Shown in pieces: positions 55,663 to 64,000 of a stretch of 64,000 nt of DNA. The notes beneath the pieces were generated by a model. The model was given only the letters and a program-made list of their open reading frames with translations, made no database searches and was not told the origin of the DNA. The number at the start of each line of letters is the position of its first letter. The first letter of the stretch is position 1. Position numbers and translations under genes: made by a program. Source of the DNA: an uncultured Blautia sp. (lineage in GTDB: Bacteria; Bacillota; Clostridia; Lachnospirales; Lachnospiraceae); assembly GCA_937893675.1 (NCBI GenBank), contig CALBGI010000014.1, positions 1 through 64,000 of the forward strand. Direction: 5' to 3'.

Positions 55663-56469
55663 ATGAAAATCGGAAAAAAAGAGTTTGATATAAACAACAA
55701 AACATATATTATGGGAATTCTTAATGTAACTCCCGATTCTTTTTCGGACGGCGGAAAATATGATCATATGGATGCTGCTCTTTATCATGCGGAGGAAATG
55801 ATAAAAGAAGGTGCGGATATTGTGGATGTCGGAGGGGAATCCACCCGTCCCGGACATACGGTGATCACGGCTCAGGAAGAGATTTCCCGGGTAGCGCCGG
55901 TGATCGAAGCCATAAAATCCCGTTTTGATGTTCCCGTCTCCATCGATACCTATAAAGGAGCTGTGACAGAAGCCGCTTTAAAAGCAGGGGCAGACCTGGT
56001 AAACGATATCTGGGGATTCAAATACGACAAGAATGTTGCAAAACTGACGGCACAGTATGGCGCTGCCTGCTGTCTGATGCATAACCGGCAGGAACCGGTT
56101 TATGAAAACTTCCTCCGGGATGTTGTAACAGACATGGAAGAATGTGTGTGCATTGCAAAAGAAGCCGGAGTGGCAGATGACAAGATCATTCTGGATCCGG
56201 GAGTCGGCTTTGGAAAGGATTATGAAATGAATCTGGAGATCATACACCATGTTGATGTTCTCCACGCTTTAAACTACCCAATCCTTCTCGGCACTTCCCG
56301 AAAATCCGTGATTGGACTGACGCTCGATCTTCCTGCCGACCAGCGCGTAGAAGGAACTCTTGTCACAACAGTACTCGGTGTCTTGAAAGGCTGCGCCTTT
56401 GTACGTGTGCATGATATCAAAGAAAATAAACGCGCCATTCAGATGACAGAAGCAATTTTAAGGAGATAA
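55663..56469 (+). CDS. folP: dihydropteroate synthase
   Basis: 268 aa TIM barrel joining p-aminobenzoate to the pterin diphosphate. Motifs GILNVTPDSFSDGG, GGESTRPG, ILDPGVGFGKD and GTSRKSVIG are intact; target of sulfonamides by family. AAGGAG upstream. Confidence 0.96.
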   Translation: MKIGKKEFDINNKTYIMGILNVTPDSFSDGGKYDHMDAALYHAEEMIKEGADIVDVGGESTRPGHTVITAQEEISRVAPVIEAIKSRFDVPVSIDTYKGAVTEAALKAGADLVNDIWGFKYDKNVAKLTAQYGAACCLMHNRQEPVYENFLRDVVTDMEECVCIAKEAGVADDKIILDPGVGFGKDYEMNLEIIHHVDVLHALNYPILLGTSRKSVIGLTLDLPADQRVEGTLVTTVLGVLKGCAFVRVHDIKENKRAIQMTEAILRR

Positions 56470-56471
56470 CC

Positions 56472-57296
56472 ATGGATCAGATTACGATTGACAAGCTGGA
56501 AGTTTTTGCCAACCACGGCGTTTATCCGGAAGAAAATGCGCTTGGACAGAAGTTTGTGATTTCTGCAGTCCTCTATACAAATACCAGAAAGGCCGGTATC
56601 ACAGATAACCTGGAATATTCCATAAATTACGGAGCAGTCAGCCTTTTCATTCAAAAATATATGACAGAACATACCTGGAAATTGCTGGAATGCGCTGCCG
56701 AAAATTTGTCTCAGGCGCTTCTTCTGGAATTTCCTCTGTTGGATTCCATCAACCTTACCATTGAAAAACCCTGGGCACCTATCGGTCTTCCTCTGAAAAC
56801 CGTTTCTGTTAAGATCACAAGAGGATGGCATACGGCATATATTGCGTTAGGCTCTAATATGGGTGATAAAAAAGCTTATCTGGATTTGGCAGTAAAGCGG
56901 TTGGCTGAGCGGAAAGACTGTCAGGTGAAAAATGTCTCTGACTATTTGGTAACAGCCCCATATGGCGGAGTAGAGCAGGATGATTTTTTAAACGGGGCTC
57001 TTGAACTTCGCACCATGCTTGCCCCGGAGGAATTACTTTGTGCACTTCACGAAATCGAACAGGAGGCGAACCGGGTAAGAGAGATTCACTGGGGGCCAAG
57101 AACCCTGGACTTGGACATCCTTTTGTATGACGACCTTGTCCTGGATACACCGGATCTTCATATTCCCCATGTTGAGATGTGCCTGAGAGATTTTGTCCTG
57201 ATTCCTATGGCACAGATTGCTCCCTGGAAACGTCACCCACTCACACAAAAAACGGTGGCAGAGATGTGGAACGATTTAGAAAACAGACAAAAATAA
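56472..57296 (+). CDS. folBK: fused dihydroneopterin aldolase / HPPK
   Basis: 274 aa bifunctional protein. FolB part (1-118: VFANHGVYPEEN, LTIEKPWAP) makes 6-hydroxymethyl-dihydropterin; FolK part (121-274: YIALGSNMGDK, GPRTLDLDILLYDD) adds pyrophosphate. Two bases after folP. Last gene of the operon; folC and a reductase are not here. Confidence 0.95.
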   Translation: MDQITIDKLEVFANHGVYPEENALGQKFVISAVLYTNTRKAGITDNLEYSINYGAVSLFIQKYMTEHTWKLLECAAENLSQALLLEFPLLDSINLTIEKPWAPIGLPLKTVSVKITRGWHTAYIALGSNMGDKKAYLDLAVKRLAERKDCQVKNVSDYLVTAPYGGVEQDDFLNGALELRTMLAPEELLCALHEIEQEANRVREIHWGPRTLDLDILLYDDLVLDTPDLHIPHVEMCLRDFVLIPMAQIAPWKRHPLTQKTVAEMWNDLENRQK

Positions 57297-57313
57297 CCGG
57301 TTCGAGAGTCAAA

Positions 57314-57343
57314 AAGGGAGGATATCAGTCCTCCCTTAATTTT
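57314..57343. terminator. bidirectional terminator between folBK and the recombinase
   Basis: Perfect 9-bp stem (57314-57322 with 57329-57337), 6-base loop, A-run on the left and T-run on the right. It overlaps the 3' end of the convergent recombinase gene. Confidence 0.8.
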
Positions 57344-58386
57344 ACCGCCTTTGCTGCCTGACGCCGTCTTGCATCATCCAGGGCTGCGTAATGCTTTTTG
57401 GTCGTATTTACATCCCTGTGTCCCAGAACATCCGCCACAAGGTAAATATCGCCGGTTTCCTGGTAAAGCGCCGTACCGTAGGTGCTGCGCAGCTTGTGAG
57501 GCGTGATTTTCTTGGTCGTTGTGATCTCGCGGGAATATTTTTTTACAAGGTTCTCGATCGCCTGAACGCCTATCCGTTTTTTCTGAGAAGAGTAGAAGAG
57601 TGCATGCTCATGTCCGGAGAGGGGCACGATGTTTTCTCTGACCTCAAGATAGCTCTTCAAAGCTTTTTCCACCTCAGGGCCGAAGTAGACAACCATTTCA
57701 TTCCCGCCTTTTCGCATGACTTTAATTCCGTTATTTTTGAAATCCACGTCTTCAATGTCAAGTCCTACGCACTCGGAAACACGGATTCCGGTTCCCAAAA
57801 GCAGGGTCACGATCGCCAGGTCGCGTTCCTTTGTTTTTTCCCAATAAGCACGTTTCTGACCTGTCAGAGTATCCCCCGCATGTTCAATATGCTCCAGAAG
57901 AAGCACGACCTCATCCGTGTCAAGACGAATGATGCTTTTTTCGTGGATCTTCGGCACATCCACAAGTACGGCCGGATTTGTCTCGATCATTTCTCTTTTA
58001 TAGTAATAGGCGTAAAAGCTTCTGAGCGCAGAAATTTTGCGTTTCAGGCCGCGTTCCCCGTTGGTTTCCATTTTGTCTCCGTTATGGTTATGATAAACCT
58101 TCAGATATTCCTGATATTCCTCAATGTCAAGCGCCTTTACCTGATCCAGAATATCCACTGTGAAATCCTTCATGGAGCAGTCCTTAAAAGCAGGGTTGGT
58201 TTCCAGAAGGAACTGAAAAAAGATGCGGATATCATAAGCATAGGAAATCCTTGTTTTTGTGGTGGTAGTCGCGTCAATGGCACGGAAATAATCCCTGCAG
58301 AAAGGCGGCAAGGTGGCAAGAACCTGGCGAAGTCTCAGTGTGTTTTCAATGTCCGTATGTTCATGATAAGTCTGTTTGTGCTCCAT
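57325..58386 (-). CDS. tyrosine recombinase (XerC/XerD-like)
   Basis: 353 aa. N-terminal SAM-like core-binding domain (about 30-135) and catalytic domain with the full set: Arg202 (GTGIRVSE), Lys226, His297-x2-Arg300 (HKLR), His323 (LGHRDVNTT) and Tyr333. Start at 58386 is fixed by AAGGAGC; the longer frame adds 16 unlikely residues. Neighbours are housekeeping genes and no att sites or phage genes are seen, so a chromosomal Xer-type role is more likely than an integrase. Confidence 0.85.
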   Translation of the reverse strand: MEHKQTYHEHTDIENTLRLRQVLATLPPFCRDYFRAIDATTTTKTRISYAYDIRIFFQFLLETNPAFKDCSMKDFTVDILDQVKALDIEEYQEYLKVYHNHNGDKMETNGERGLKRKISALRSFYAYYYKREMIETNPAVLVDVPKIHEKSIIRLDTDEVVLLLEHIEHAGDTLTGQKRAYWEKTKERDLAIVTLLLGTGIRVSECVGLDIEDVDFKNNGIKVMRKGGNEMVVYFGPEVEKALKSYLEVRENIVPLSGHEHALFYSSQKKRIGVQAIENLVKKYSREITTTKKITPHKLRSTYGTALYQETGDIYLVADVLGHRDVNTTKKHYAALDDARRRQAAKAVKLRED

Positions 58387-58520
58387 ACAAATAAAGCTCC
58401 TTGATATAAAGATATAAATAAAATATTTACGCAAAACACTGCAGAAGCAGCCTTTCCCATACGATCTATATGAAAAACTCGGGTTTGTCGTATAGATATA
58501 GAAGGGAGCGACAAGGCTCC

Positions 58521-58967
58521 TTACAGGATACTCTCATCGAGGATCACGGTAAAGGGCCCGTCATTTTCCAGGCTTACTTTCATGTCGGCGCCGAATACGC
58601 CGTGCTCCACAACCGGAACGGCTTTCCTTGCCTCTGCAATCATGTATTCATACAGATTTTCTGCAAGATTCGGCTCACCGGCTTCTATAAAGCTTGGTCT
58701 GTTTCCTTTTTTACAGTTGGCATACAGAGTAAACTGCGAAACAAGAAGCAATTCTCCTCCGATGTCTGCCAGGGAAAGGTTTGTTTTTCCCTGGCTGTCC
58801 TCAAAAATCCGAAGTCCCAAAAGCTTTTTCAAATATTTGTCCGCAATTTCCCTGGTGTCGTTTTTGCCCACGCCCACAAGCACCAGAAAGCCTTTTTTGA
58901 TGCTTCCTACAATCTCTCCCTCAACAGCTACGCTGGCGTGATTCACACGCTGTACCACAAGTCTCAT
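58521..58967 (-). CDS. dtd: D-aminoacyl-tRNA deacylase
   Basis: 148 aa. Removes D-amino acids (and glycine from tRNA-Ala) from tRNA. Motifs LLLVSQFTLYA and the Gly-Pro loop near the end (NDGPFTVIL; family GPVT reads GPFT) are visible. Start 58967 chosen by MRLVVQRV and AGGAGA upstream. A weak GGAGC/GCTCC hairpin follows the stop; otherwise nothing is seen in 58387-58520. Confidence 0.93.
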   Translation of the reverse strand: MRLVVQRVNHASVAVEGEIVGSIKKGFLVLVGVGKNDTREIADKYLKKLLGLRIFEDSQGKTNLSLADIGGELLLVSQFTLYANCKKGNRPSFIEAGEPNLAENLYEYMIAEARKAVPVVEHGVFGADMKVSLENDGPFTVILDESIL

Positions 58968-58990
58968 TCTGTACTCTCCTATAATCAATC

Positions 58991-59010
58991 AAAAAATTGT
59001 CTGACAATTT
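58991..59010 (-). terminator. weak AT-rich hairpin after the AI-2E gene
   Basis: On the minus strand AAATTG, 5-base loop, CAATTT, then TTTG. Short and AT-rich, so weak at best. Confidence 0.35.
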
Positions 59011-59024
59011 GACTTTTTTATCCT

Positions 59025-60455
59025 TTATTTATTACGTTTGCTTGCCAGGAACTCCCTGATCTTTTTCACCAGCTTTTTACTCCAGGTGCAGATAAATTCC
59101 CATATGGCCAGGAGAACCCGCTCCACGTTTTTCCAGATACCCATAAATACTTTTGTAAATATGCTCTTCTCCCGCTTCTCCTGCTGTTCTTTGTCCGTCT
59201 TCCGAACCTTTTCCGGGAAGGGAAGGATTTCTTTCGTATCCAGTTCCACACAGTCAATATTGACGTACTGCTCTTCCTCCTGCGGCATCTCTTTTTTGCG
59301 GAGGGATTTCTGAATGACGTTCCAGACAGCCGCATAGATCACCGCGCAGATGGGAACGCCCACAAGCATACCGGGAACGCCGAATAAACCGCCTCCCACC
59401 ATAATGGACACAATTACCATAAAGCTGGAAAGACCTGTGGAATCCCCCAGGATCTTCGGTCCCAGGATGTTCCCGTCAAACTGCTGGAGCACCAGGATAA
59501 AAAGTGCAAAATAGAAACACTGCAGCGGGTCTACCAAGAGGATCAAAAAGGCGCTGGGTATCGCTCCCAGGTAGGGACCAAAAAAGGGAATTACATTGGT
59601 AACACCTACGATCACACTGATCAGTACCGTGTACGGCATATTGAGGAGGCTCATTCCAATGTAGCACAGAACGCCGATAATGGCGGAATCCAAAAGTTTT
59701 CCGCTGATAAATCCGCCGAAGGTGTGATGGGTAAAGCGCATGGCGTGTATCACGGTGTTGGCGCGGCTCTGGGGCATGATCGCGTAGACGATCATTTTGC
59801 TCTTTGCCACAAAGCGCTCTTTGTCCGCAAGCACATAAATAGAGACAATGGCGCCGATGAGGAAGTCTTTAACAAAGTTTACCACGTCAAAAACACCGGC
59901 GGATATATTTTTCAGCATCTCCTGTATCTGCGGCAGAATATTGTTGGTAAGGTATTCCTGCAGCTGCATGGAGCCCTGGTTCAGAAGAGCCATCGTCTCT
60001 CCATCCAGACTGCCGTCCTGCTCTGTAAAAGAATTCATCCAGTTCTCCACAACCTTGACATACATGGGGAAGCTGTTGATCAGATTTGTGATACTTCGAA
60101 GCAGCTCTGGCAGGATCATCATAACTAACGTGTAAATGATCACGCACAGCAGGATCAGAGAAAACAATACACAGATCCAGCGGACCACCCGTTTTCCCCG
60201 CTTCTGCAGTGTGACATTGTTCTTTTCAAACAAAGGAAAAATCAGCGATTTTTCTAAAAAATCCACGACAGAGCTGAGAATATAGGCAATGGCCACACCG
60301 TAAATGATCGGAGCCAGGATTCTTCCCATTGAGCGGATTCCGTTAAGCAGAGATCCCATATGGAAAATCCCATAGTAAAACAGCATACTGGCTGCAATGA
60401 CCAGAAATGCTGTTACTCCCCAGTGAAGATAACGATTGTCCCAACGATATTTCAT
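59025..60455 (-). CDS. AI-2E family (PerM/YtvI-like) transporter
   Basis: 476 aa membrane protein with about eight helices and the family signature region (GKLLDSAIIGVLCYIG, GVTNVIPFFGPYLGAIP). Members export or exchange small molecules or ions; some act in autoinducer-2 or Na+/H+ transport. A basic C-terminal tail (about 375-476) is longer than usual. GGAGGGT precedes the ATG. Confidence 0.85.
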   Translation of the reverse strand: MKYRWDNRYLHWGVTAFLVIAASMLFYYGIFHMGSLLNGIRSMGRILAPIIYGVAIAYILSSVVDFLEKSLIFPLFEKNNVTLQKRGKRVVRWICVLFSLILLCVIIYTLVMMILPELLRSITNLINSFPMYVKVVENWMNSFTEQDGSLDGETMALLNQGSMQLQEYLTNNILPQIQEMLKNISAGVFDVVNFVKDFLIGAIVSIYVLADKERFVAKSKMIVYAIMPQSRANTVIHAMRFTHHTFGGFISGKLLDSAIIGVLCYIGMSLLNMPYTVLISVIVGVTNVIPFFGPYLGAIPSAFLILLVDPLQCFYFALFILVLQQFDGNILGPKILGDSTGLSSFMVIVSIMVGGGLFGVPGMLVGVPICAVIYAAVWNVIQKSLRKKEMPQEEEQYVNIDCVELDTKEILPFPEKVRKTDKEQQEKREKSIFTKVFMGIWKNVERVLLAIWEFICTWSKKLVKKIREFLASKRNK

Positions 60456-60492
60456 AATACCCTCCAGTCACATAAATTTATTCAGTGCTCCT

Positions 60493-60521
60493 ATTATAGC
60501 ATGCTTTCTTTCTTTTTGCAA
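60493..60521 (-). promoter_or_regulatory. promoter of the AI-2E gene
   Basis: On the minus strand TTGCAA (60521-60516), 17 bp, TATAAT (60498-60493). Confidence 0.65.
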
Positions 60522-60535
60522 AAACAATACCATGG

Positions 60536-60564
60536 TTGCGCAAAAAAGAAAAAGCGGTTATAAT
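60536..60564 (+). promoter_or_regulatory. promoter of the TtcA-like gene
   Basis: TTGCGC (60536-60541), 17 bp, TATAAT (60559-60564). It diverges from the promoter of the AI-2E gene, 15 bases away. Confidence 0.65.
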
Positions 60565-60614
60565 AAACTGTATTTTAAATAACAGAAGCTATGAATAACA
60601 ATGAGGTAGCGTAT

Positions 60615-61334
60615 ATGAAATTACAGCAGCTTATGAGTGTGACAAGAAAGGCCATTGACGACTTCGGAATGATCTCTGACGGCGACAAGATTGCGGTAGG
60701 CGTATCCGGCGGAAAAGACAGCCTTACTCTTTTGTATGCCCTGCATGGCCTGTCCCGCTTCTACCCGCACCCCTTCACCCTGGAAGCCGTCACTGTAGAC
60801 CTGGGATTTGAAGGCGTATCCATGGAGCCCATCCAAAAGCTCTGCGATGAGCTGGGCGTGCACTACACCCCCATTCCCACAGAGATCTACAAGATCATTT
60901 TTCAGGACAGAAAGGAAGGCAATCCCTGTTCTCTCTGCGCCAAAATGCGAAAAGGAGCCCTGAATCAGGTGGCAAAGGAGCTTGGCTGCAACAAGGTCGC
61001 TTATGCGCACCACAAGGATGATGCTGTGGAGACGATGCTGATGTCCCTGATTTTTGAAGGGAGATTCCACACCTTCTCTCCTGTCACTTATTGGGACCGC
61101 ATGGATATCACCCTGATCCGGCCCATGATCTATATGGAGGAGGCCGATGTCATAGGGTTTCAGCACAAATATGAGCTTCCTGTGGTGCGAAACAGATGCC
61201 CTGCGGATGGAAACACCAAGCGGGAATACGCCAAAAATCTGCTCCGCCAGCTGAATCAGGAGCATCCCGGCGTACGTGAGCGGATGTTTACCGCCATTTT
61301 AAACGGCGGCCTCAAGGGCTGGGAACGCAAATAG
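60615..61334 (+). CDS. TtcA-like tRNA 2-thiolation ATPase
   Basis: 239 aa N-type ATP pyrophosphatase: PP-loop GVSGGKDSLTL and the Fe-S ligand set C-S-L-C (NPCSLCAK) plus one cysteine in RNRCPADG. This is the TtcA pattern for 2-thiocytidine-32 in tRNA. ATG 60615 follows GAGGTAG; an in-frame ATG at 60591 lacks such a site. Exact target base is inferred. Confidence 0.85.
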   Translation: MKLQQLMSVTRKAIDDFGMISDGDKIAVGVSGGKDSLTLLYALHGLSRFYPHPFTLEAVTVDLGFEGVSMEPIQKLCDELGVHYTPIPTEIYKIIFQDRKEGNPCSLCAKMRKGALNQVAKELGCNKVAYAHHKDDAVETMLMSLIFEGRFHTFSPVTYWDRMDITLIRPMIYMEEADVIGFQHKYELPVVRNRCPADGNTKREYAKNLLRQLNQEHPGVRERMFTAILNGGLKGWERK

Positions 61335-61356
61335 GGCTGCTTGCTGCATAAAAAAC

Positions 61357-61448
61357 GCTCCGTCGGTACCATTGCCGGTGTTTCCCACAGAGAGTCGGTG
61401 CTTCGCAATACTCTCTGCCGGGAAATCAAGCGGCAAATCCAACGGAGC
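61357..61448. terminator. long nested hairpin between convergent genes
   Basis: Four stacked stems: 61357-61363/61442-61448, 61371-61377/61431-61438, 61381-61386/61420-61425 and 61388-61395/61410-61417, with a 14-base loop. On the minus strand it ends in GTTTTTTATG, a good terminator for the kinase gene; on the plus strand the T-run is short. Confidence 0.75.
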
Positions 61449-61467
61449 TGTCTTTACAGCAATCTCT

Positions 61468-62103
61468 TTACTTTTTCACACTGTCAAATATCTTAACCGA
61501 TTCAATGATAACCTGGGCTGCCCCCTCTATGCCCAGCTTGCTGCTGTCCACGCACAGGCTGTAGCCGGTAGCGGAGCCCCATTTCTTGTTGGTGTAGTAA
61601 TTATAATAGCTGGAACGGCTCTTGTCCGTTTTGTTGATCACATCCTTGGCCTCTTTCTGGCTCTTTCCGTATTTCTGTGCAATCCGGTTGATTCTCCAGT
61701 CCAGATTCGCATGAATGAACACGCTGAAGCAGTTTTTGGAATCCGCAAGCGCATAGTCAGCACAGCGCCCTACCATGACACAGGGACCTTCTGCCGCCAA
61801 TTTCTTGATGGCATCAAACTGCGCCAGAAAAACCTTATGGTTCATGGGCATGTCTGTAAAACCTGCGGAGGAATATCCAAAGGAATACGTATCCATCACA
61901 AGTGAATACAAAAAGCTGTTGGTCGGCTTCTCGTCATGATTCTCAAAAAGCTCTTTGCAGATGCCGCTGTTGCTGGCCGCATGCTCCAACAGCTCCTTGT
62001 CATAACATTTGATACCAAAATACTTGGCGACCTCCTGGCCAATCTGTCGGCCGGCGCTCCCATACTCACGTCCAATCGTAATTACAGAATTCGTGGTATT
62101 CAT
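61468..62103 (-). CDS. cytidylate kinase-like protein
   Basis: 211 aa. ITIGREYGSAGRQIGQEVA is the P-loop-like start of the cytidylate-kinase-like family common in Firmicutes; VMVGRCADYAL and INRIAQKYGKS follow. It is not the housekeeping Cmk by sequence and its substrate is unknown. ATG 62103 has GGGAG upstream. Confidence 0.8.
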   Translation of the reverse strand: MNTTNSVITIGREYGSAGRQIGQEVAKYFGIKCYDKELLEHAASNSGICKELFENHDEKPTNSFLYSLVMDTYSFGYSSAGFTDMPMNHKVFLAQFDAIKKLAAEGPCVMVGRCADYALADSKNCFSVFIHANLDWRINRIAQKYGKSQKEAKDVINKTDKSRSSYYNYYTNKKWGSATGYSLCVDSSKLGIEGAAQVIIESVKIFDSVKK

Positions 62104-62175
62104 AACCGTCACTCCCTTCAGCAAAATCACAATTATTATATTCACATTATACTGTTATCGCAGAAAAATTGCAAT

Positions 62176-63090
62176 TTATTTTCGTAATTTATTCAATAAT
62201 TCACAAAAATATTCTGGCAAAGGAGCCGTAAATTCCATATACCTGCCCGTAGACGGATGTACAAAGCCGAGCACCATGGCGTGAAGCGCCTGTCCCTGAA
62301 GATGATACGGATTTTTTCCAGAGCCGTAGACCTCATCTCCCAGAAGCGGATGTCCGATGCTTGCCATATGTACGCGAATCTGATGCGTACGTCCGGTTTC
62401 CAGACGGCATTCCACATAAGAAGCATTTTTCAGCTGTTCCAGCACCTGATAGTGGGTCACTGCCTCCTTGCCGTTTTTGTAATTGACAGCCATCTTCTTC
62501 CTGTCTATGGGATGTCGGCCGATCGGGCCTTCCACCGTGCCCTCTTCTTCTGAAAAGCCTCCGGATACCACGGCGCGGTACCGCCGTTTTATGGAATGCT
62601 CTTTCAGCTGCTGCGCCAGGATCCGATGCGCATTGTCATTTTTGCATACAAGAAGCGCTCCGGTGGTATCCTTGTCAATGCGGTGCACAATTCCCGGACG
62701 CATAACGCCGTTAATGCCGGACAGGTTCCCCTGACAATGGTACAGAACTGCATTCACAAGGGTGCCTGTGGTATGGCCGGCCGCCGGGTGCACGACCATG
62801 CCCTTCGGCTTGTTGACTACAAGCACATCCTCATCCTCATAAAGAATGTCCAGAGGAATATTTTCCGGCAGAATGTCAAGGCTCTCCGGTTCCGGCTGGA
62901 TCAGCTGGATCCGGTCTCCCTCCTGTACCTTGTAGCTGGCCTTGATGGCTTTGTTGTTTGCCAGGATCTTGGATTCTTTCAGAAGCTTCTGTACATAGGA
63001 GCGGGACAGCTTCTGATTTTTTTCCGAAAGACAGGAATCAATACGGCTGCCTGCCTCCGTCTCTCCGATAAGATATTCTATTTTTTCCAT
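62176..63090 (-). CDS. rluD: 23S rRNA pseudouridine synthase (RluD/RluA family)
   Basis: 304 aa. N-terminal S4 RNA-binding domain (about 13-75) and synthase domain with HRIDKDTTG (catalytic Asp139). By family, acts on 23S rRNA helix 69, close to the RlmH target. Overlaps lspA by 13 bases. Confidence 0.92.
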   Translation of the reverse strand: MEKIEYLIGETEAGSRIDSCLSEKNQKLSRSYVQKLLKESKILANNKAIKASYKVQEGDRIQLIQPEPESLDILPENIPLDILYEDEDVLVVNKPKGMVVHPAAGHTTGTLVNAVLYHCQGNLSGINGVMRPGIVHRIDKDTTGALLVCKNDNAHRILAQQLKEHSIKRRYRAVVSGGFSEEEGTVEGPIGRHPIDRKKMAVNYKNGKEAVTHYQVLEQLKNASYVECRLETGRTHQIRVHMASIGHPLLGDEVYGSGKNPYHLQGQALHAMVLGFVHPSTGRYMEFTAPLPEYFCELLNKLRK

Positions 63091-63602
63091 AATATACCTT
63101 CCAATTCCTCTTCCTGATATCGAAAGCCGACCAGCAGCACCAGAAGGAAGCCGCTCACCACAACATACACATCTGCCAGATTAAATACCGGAAAATCAAT
63201 GATCGGAATATAAATAAAATCGATGACATATCCTCGGAATGTCCGGTCAATAAAATTCCCAAGCGCACCGGAGAACATCAGGCACAAGGTTGCGTCCAGG
63301 GGCAGATAGCGGCGCGTCTTTGGAATGCGCACCAGCACATACAGGATCACGGCAAAAAACACAAGACTCAGCGCCACAAACACCGGAACATATCCCTGAA
63401 ACAGACCGAATGCAATTCCGCGGTTCTCAGGATACAAATATTTCAGCTCCAGAATATTTTTTATGAGAGGAATTGCCGGCTCCCCTTTGAGATGCAGCTT
63501 GGCCAGATACTTTGTGTACTGGTCAAAACCTGTGAGCAAAAGCACGCCTGCGAAAAAACACAGCCATGCTTTGTATGCAAAACTCTTTTTTTGATCATTC
63601 AT
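63078..63602 (-). CDS. lspA: lipoprotein signal peptidase II
   Basis: 174 aa, four membrane helices. Catalytic aspartates Asp119 (NFIDR) and Asp144 (FNLADVYV) are present. Cleaves prolipoproteins after lipidation. Overlaps both neighbours. Confidence 0.95.
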   Translation of the reverse strand: MNDQKKSFAYKAWLCFFAGVLLLTGFDQYTKYLAKLHLKGEPAIPLIKNILELKYLYPENRGIAFGLFQGYVPVFVALSLVFFAVILYVLVRIPKTRRYLPLDATLCLMFSGALGNFIDRTFRGYVIDFIYIPIIDFPVFNLADVYVVVSGFLLVLLVGFRYQEEELEGILWKK

Positions 63603-64000
63603 AAATCGTCTCCTGTATACACGAAAGAAGCTCTTCGTCCGTCACAGTGTCGTCCATAAAGCTTCTGCCAATCCCGTCCATGAGAATAAAACGGATATGA
63701 CCCTGGGACATTTTTTTGTCTTTTTTTGTGGCAGCCAGGATTTCTTCTGCCAAAAGCCCGTCAACCCCAATGGGAAGGTCATAAGAAAGACAGGCTTTTT
63801 TGATTTTTTCGGTCTCCTCCTTCGTGAGAAGACCTCTGTCCATGGACAGCTTTGCTGCTGCTACCAGGCCTACGGCCACACACTGGCCATGGAGCATGGA
63901 AAAGCCCTTCAGCTTCTCTATGGCGTGTCCCACCGTATGTCCCAAATTCAGAAGCGCCCGCTCCCCCTGCTCTTTGGGGTCGCGTTCCACAACGCCCGCC
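63595..64000 (-). CDS. aroB: 3-dehydroquinate synthase, 3' part
   Basis: Only the C-terminal 135 codons are in the window; the gene continues beyond 64000. LNLGHTVGHAIEKL is the metal-binding signature of AroB, the second step of the shikimate pathway; the segment KKDKKMSQGHIRFILMDGIG is also typical. Confidence 0.93.
   Translation of the reverse strand, partial: AGVVERDPKEQGERALLNLGHTVGHAIEKLKGFSMLHGQCVAVGLVAAAKLSMDRGLLTKEETEKIKKACLSYDLPIGVDGLLAEEILAATKKDKKMSQGHIRFILMDGIGRSFMDDTVTDEELLSCIQETIYE

Noticed and set aside
57325..58386. Phage or integrative element integrase
   Set aside because: No phage genes, att repeats or tRNA nearby; neighbours are core genes, so a Xer-type chromosomal recombinase is preferred.
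58440..58500. Imperfect inverted sequences as a recombination site
   Set aside because: Arms match over only a few bases and are AT-rich; not distinguishable from chance.

Overview
The window reads as chromosomal DNA of a spore-forming, anaerobic, Gram-positive Clostridia member, most probably Lachnospiraceae. Grounds: an oxygen-free redox enzyme set (Stn-type NADH/NADPH/ferredoxin transhydrogenase), sporulation genes yqfC/yqfD behind a sigma-E-like promoter, a tetrahydrofolate riboswitch before folE, a SipW-type signal peptidase, and strong AGGAGG-type ribosome sites. The species cannot be named from the sequence alone. No rRNA, tRNA, insertion sequence, prophage or CRISPR array was seen.

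Layout: (1) 59-2012, an AT-rich GH127 glycosidase gene broken by an 8-C tract. (2) 2138-7932, stnABC with its own promoter and a terminator. (3) 8099-15592, uppP-like, ftsK/spoIIIE, rlmH, two different membrane acyltransferases, threonine aldolase and a DUF2284 protein. (4) 15654-21642, yqfC-yqfD-phoH-ybeY, then proB, DUF896, 5-formyl-THF cyclo-ligase and proA, many overlapping. (5) 21722-30731, a surface region: a proline-rich beta-helix wall protein, a degenerate M14 carboxypeptidase, and an operon of SipW-like peptidase, three SipW-type substrates and a large thioester-domain/SpaA adhesin. (6) 30873-41926, miaB-mutS-mutL-miaA, a PLP lyase-like gene and two flavoproteins. (7) 41974-44113, an AraC regulator with a uroporphyrinogen-decarboxylase-like protein. 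(8) 44229-53638, radC-mreBCD-PBP2-minDE-rodA-D,D-carboxypeptidase, the elongation and division-site block. (9) 53773-57296, an orphan P-loop protein, then a THF-riboswitch-led folate operon (folE, HD protein, folP, folBK). (10) 57325-64000, mostly minus strand: tyrosine recombinase, dtd, AI-2E transporter, cytidylate kinase-like, rluD, lspA and the 3' part of aroB, with one plus-strand TtcA-like gene.

The most interesting stretch is 21.7-30.7 kb. It looks like a sortase-free, SipW-dependent surface-fibre system: a dedicated signal peptidase, three exported TasA/camelysin-type proteins, one with a C-terminal membrane anchor, and a proline-stalked adhesin whose thioester motif has lost its glutamine (THFA instead of TQxA). 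Second is the folate operon, where an HD-domain phosphohydrolase sits exactly where the missing dihydroneopterin-triphosphate dephosphorylation step would be expected, under a riboswitch with two mutually exclusive downstream hairpins.
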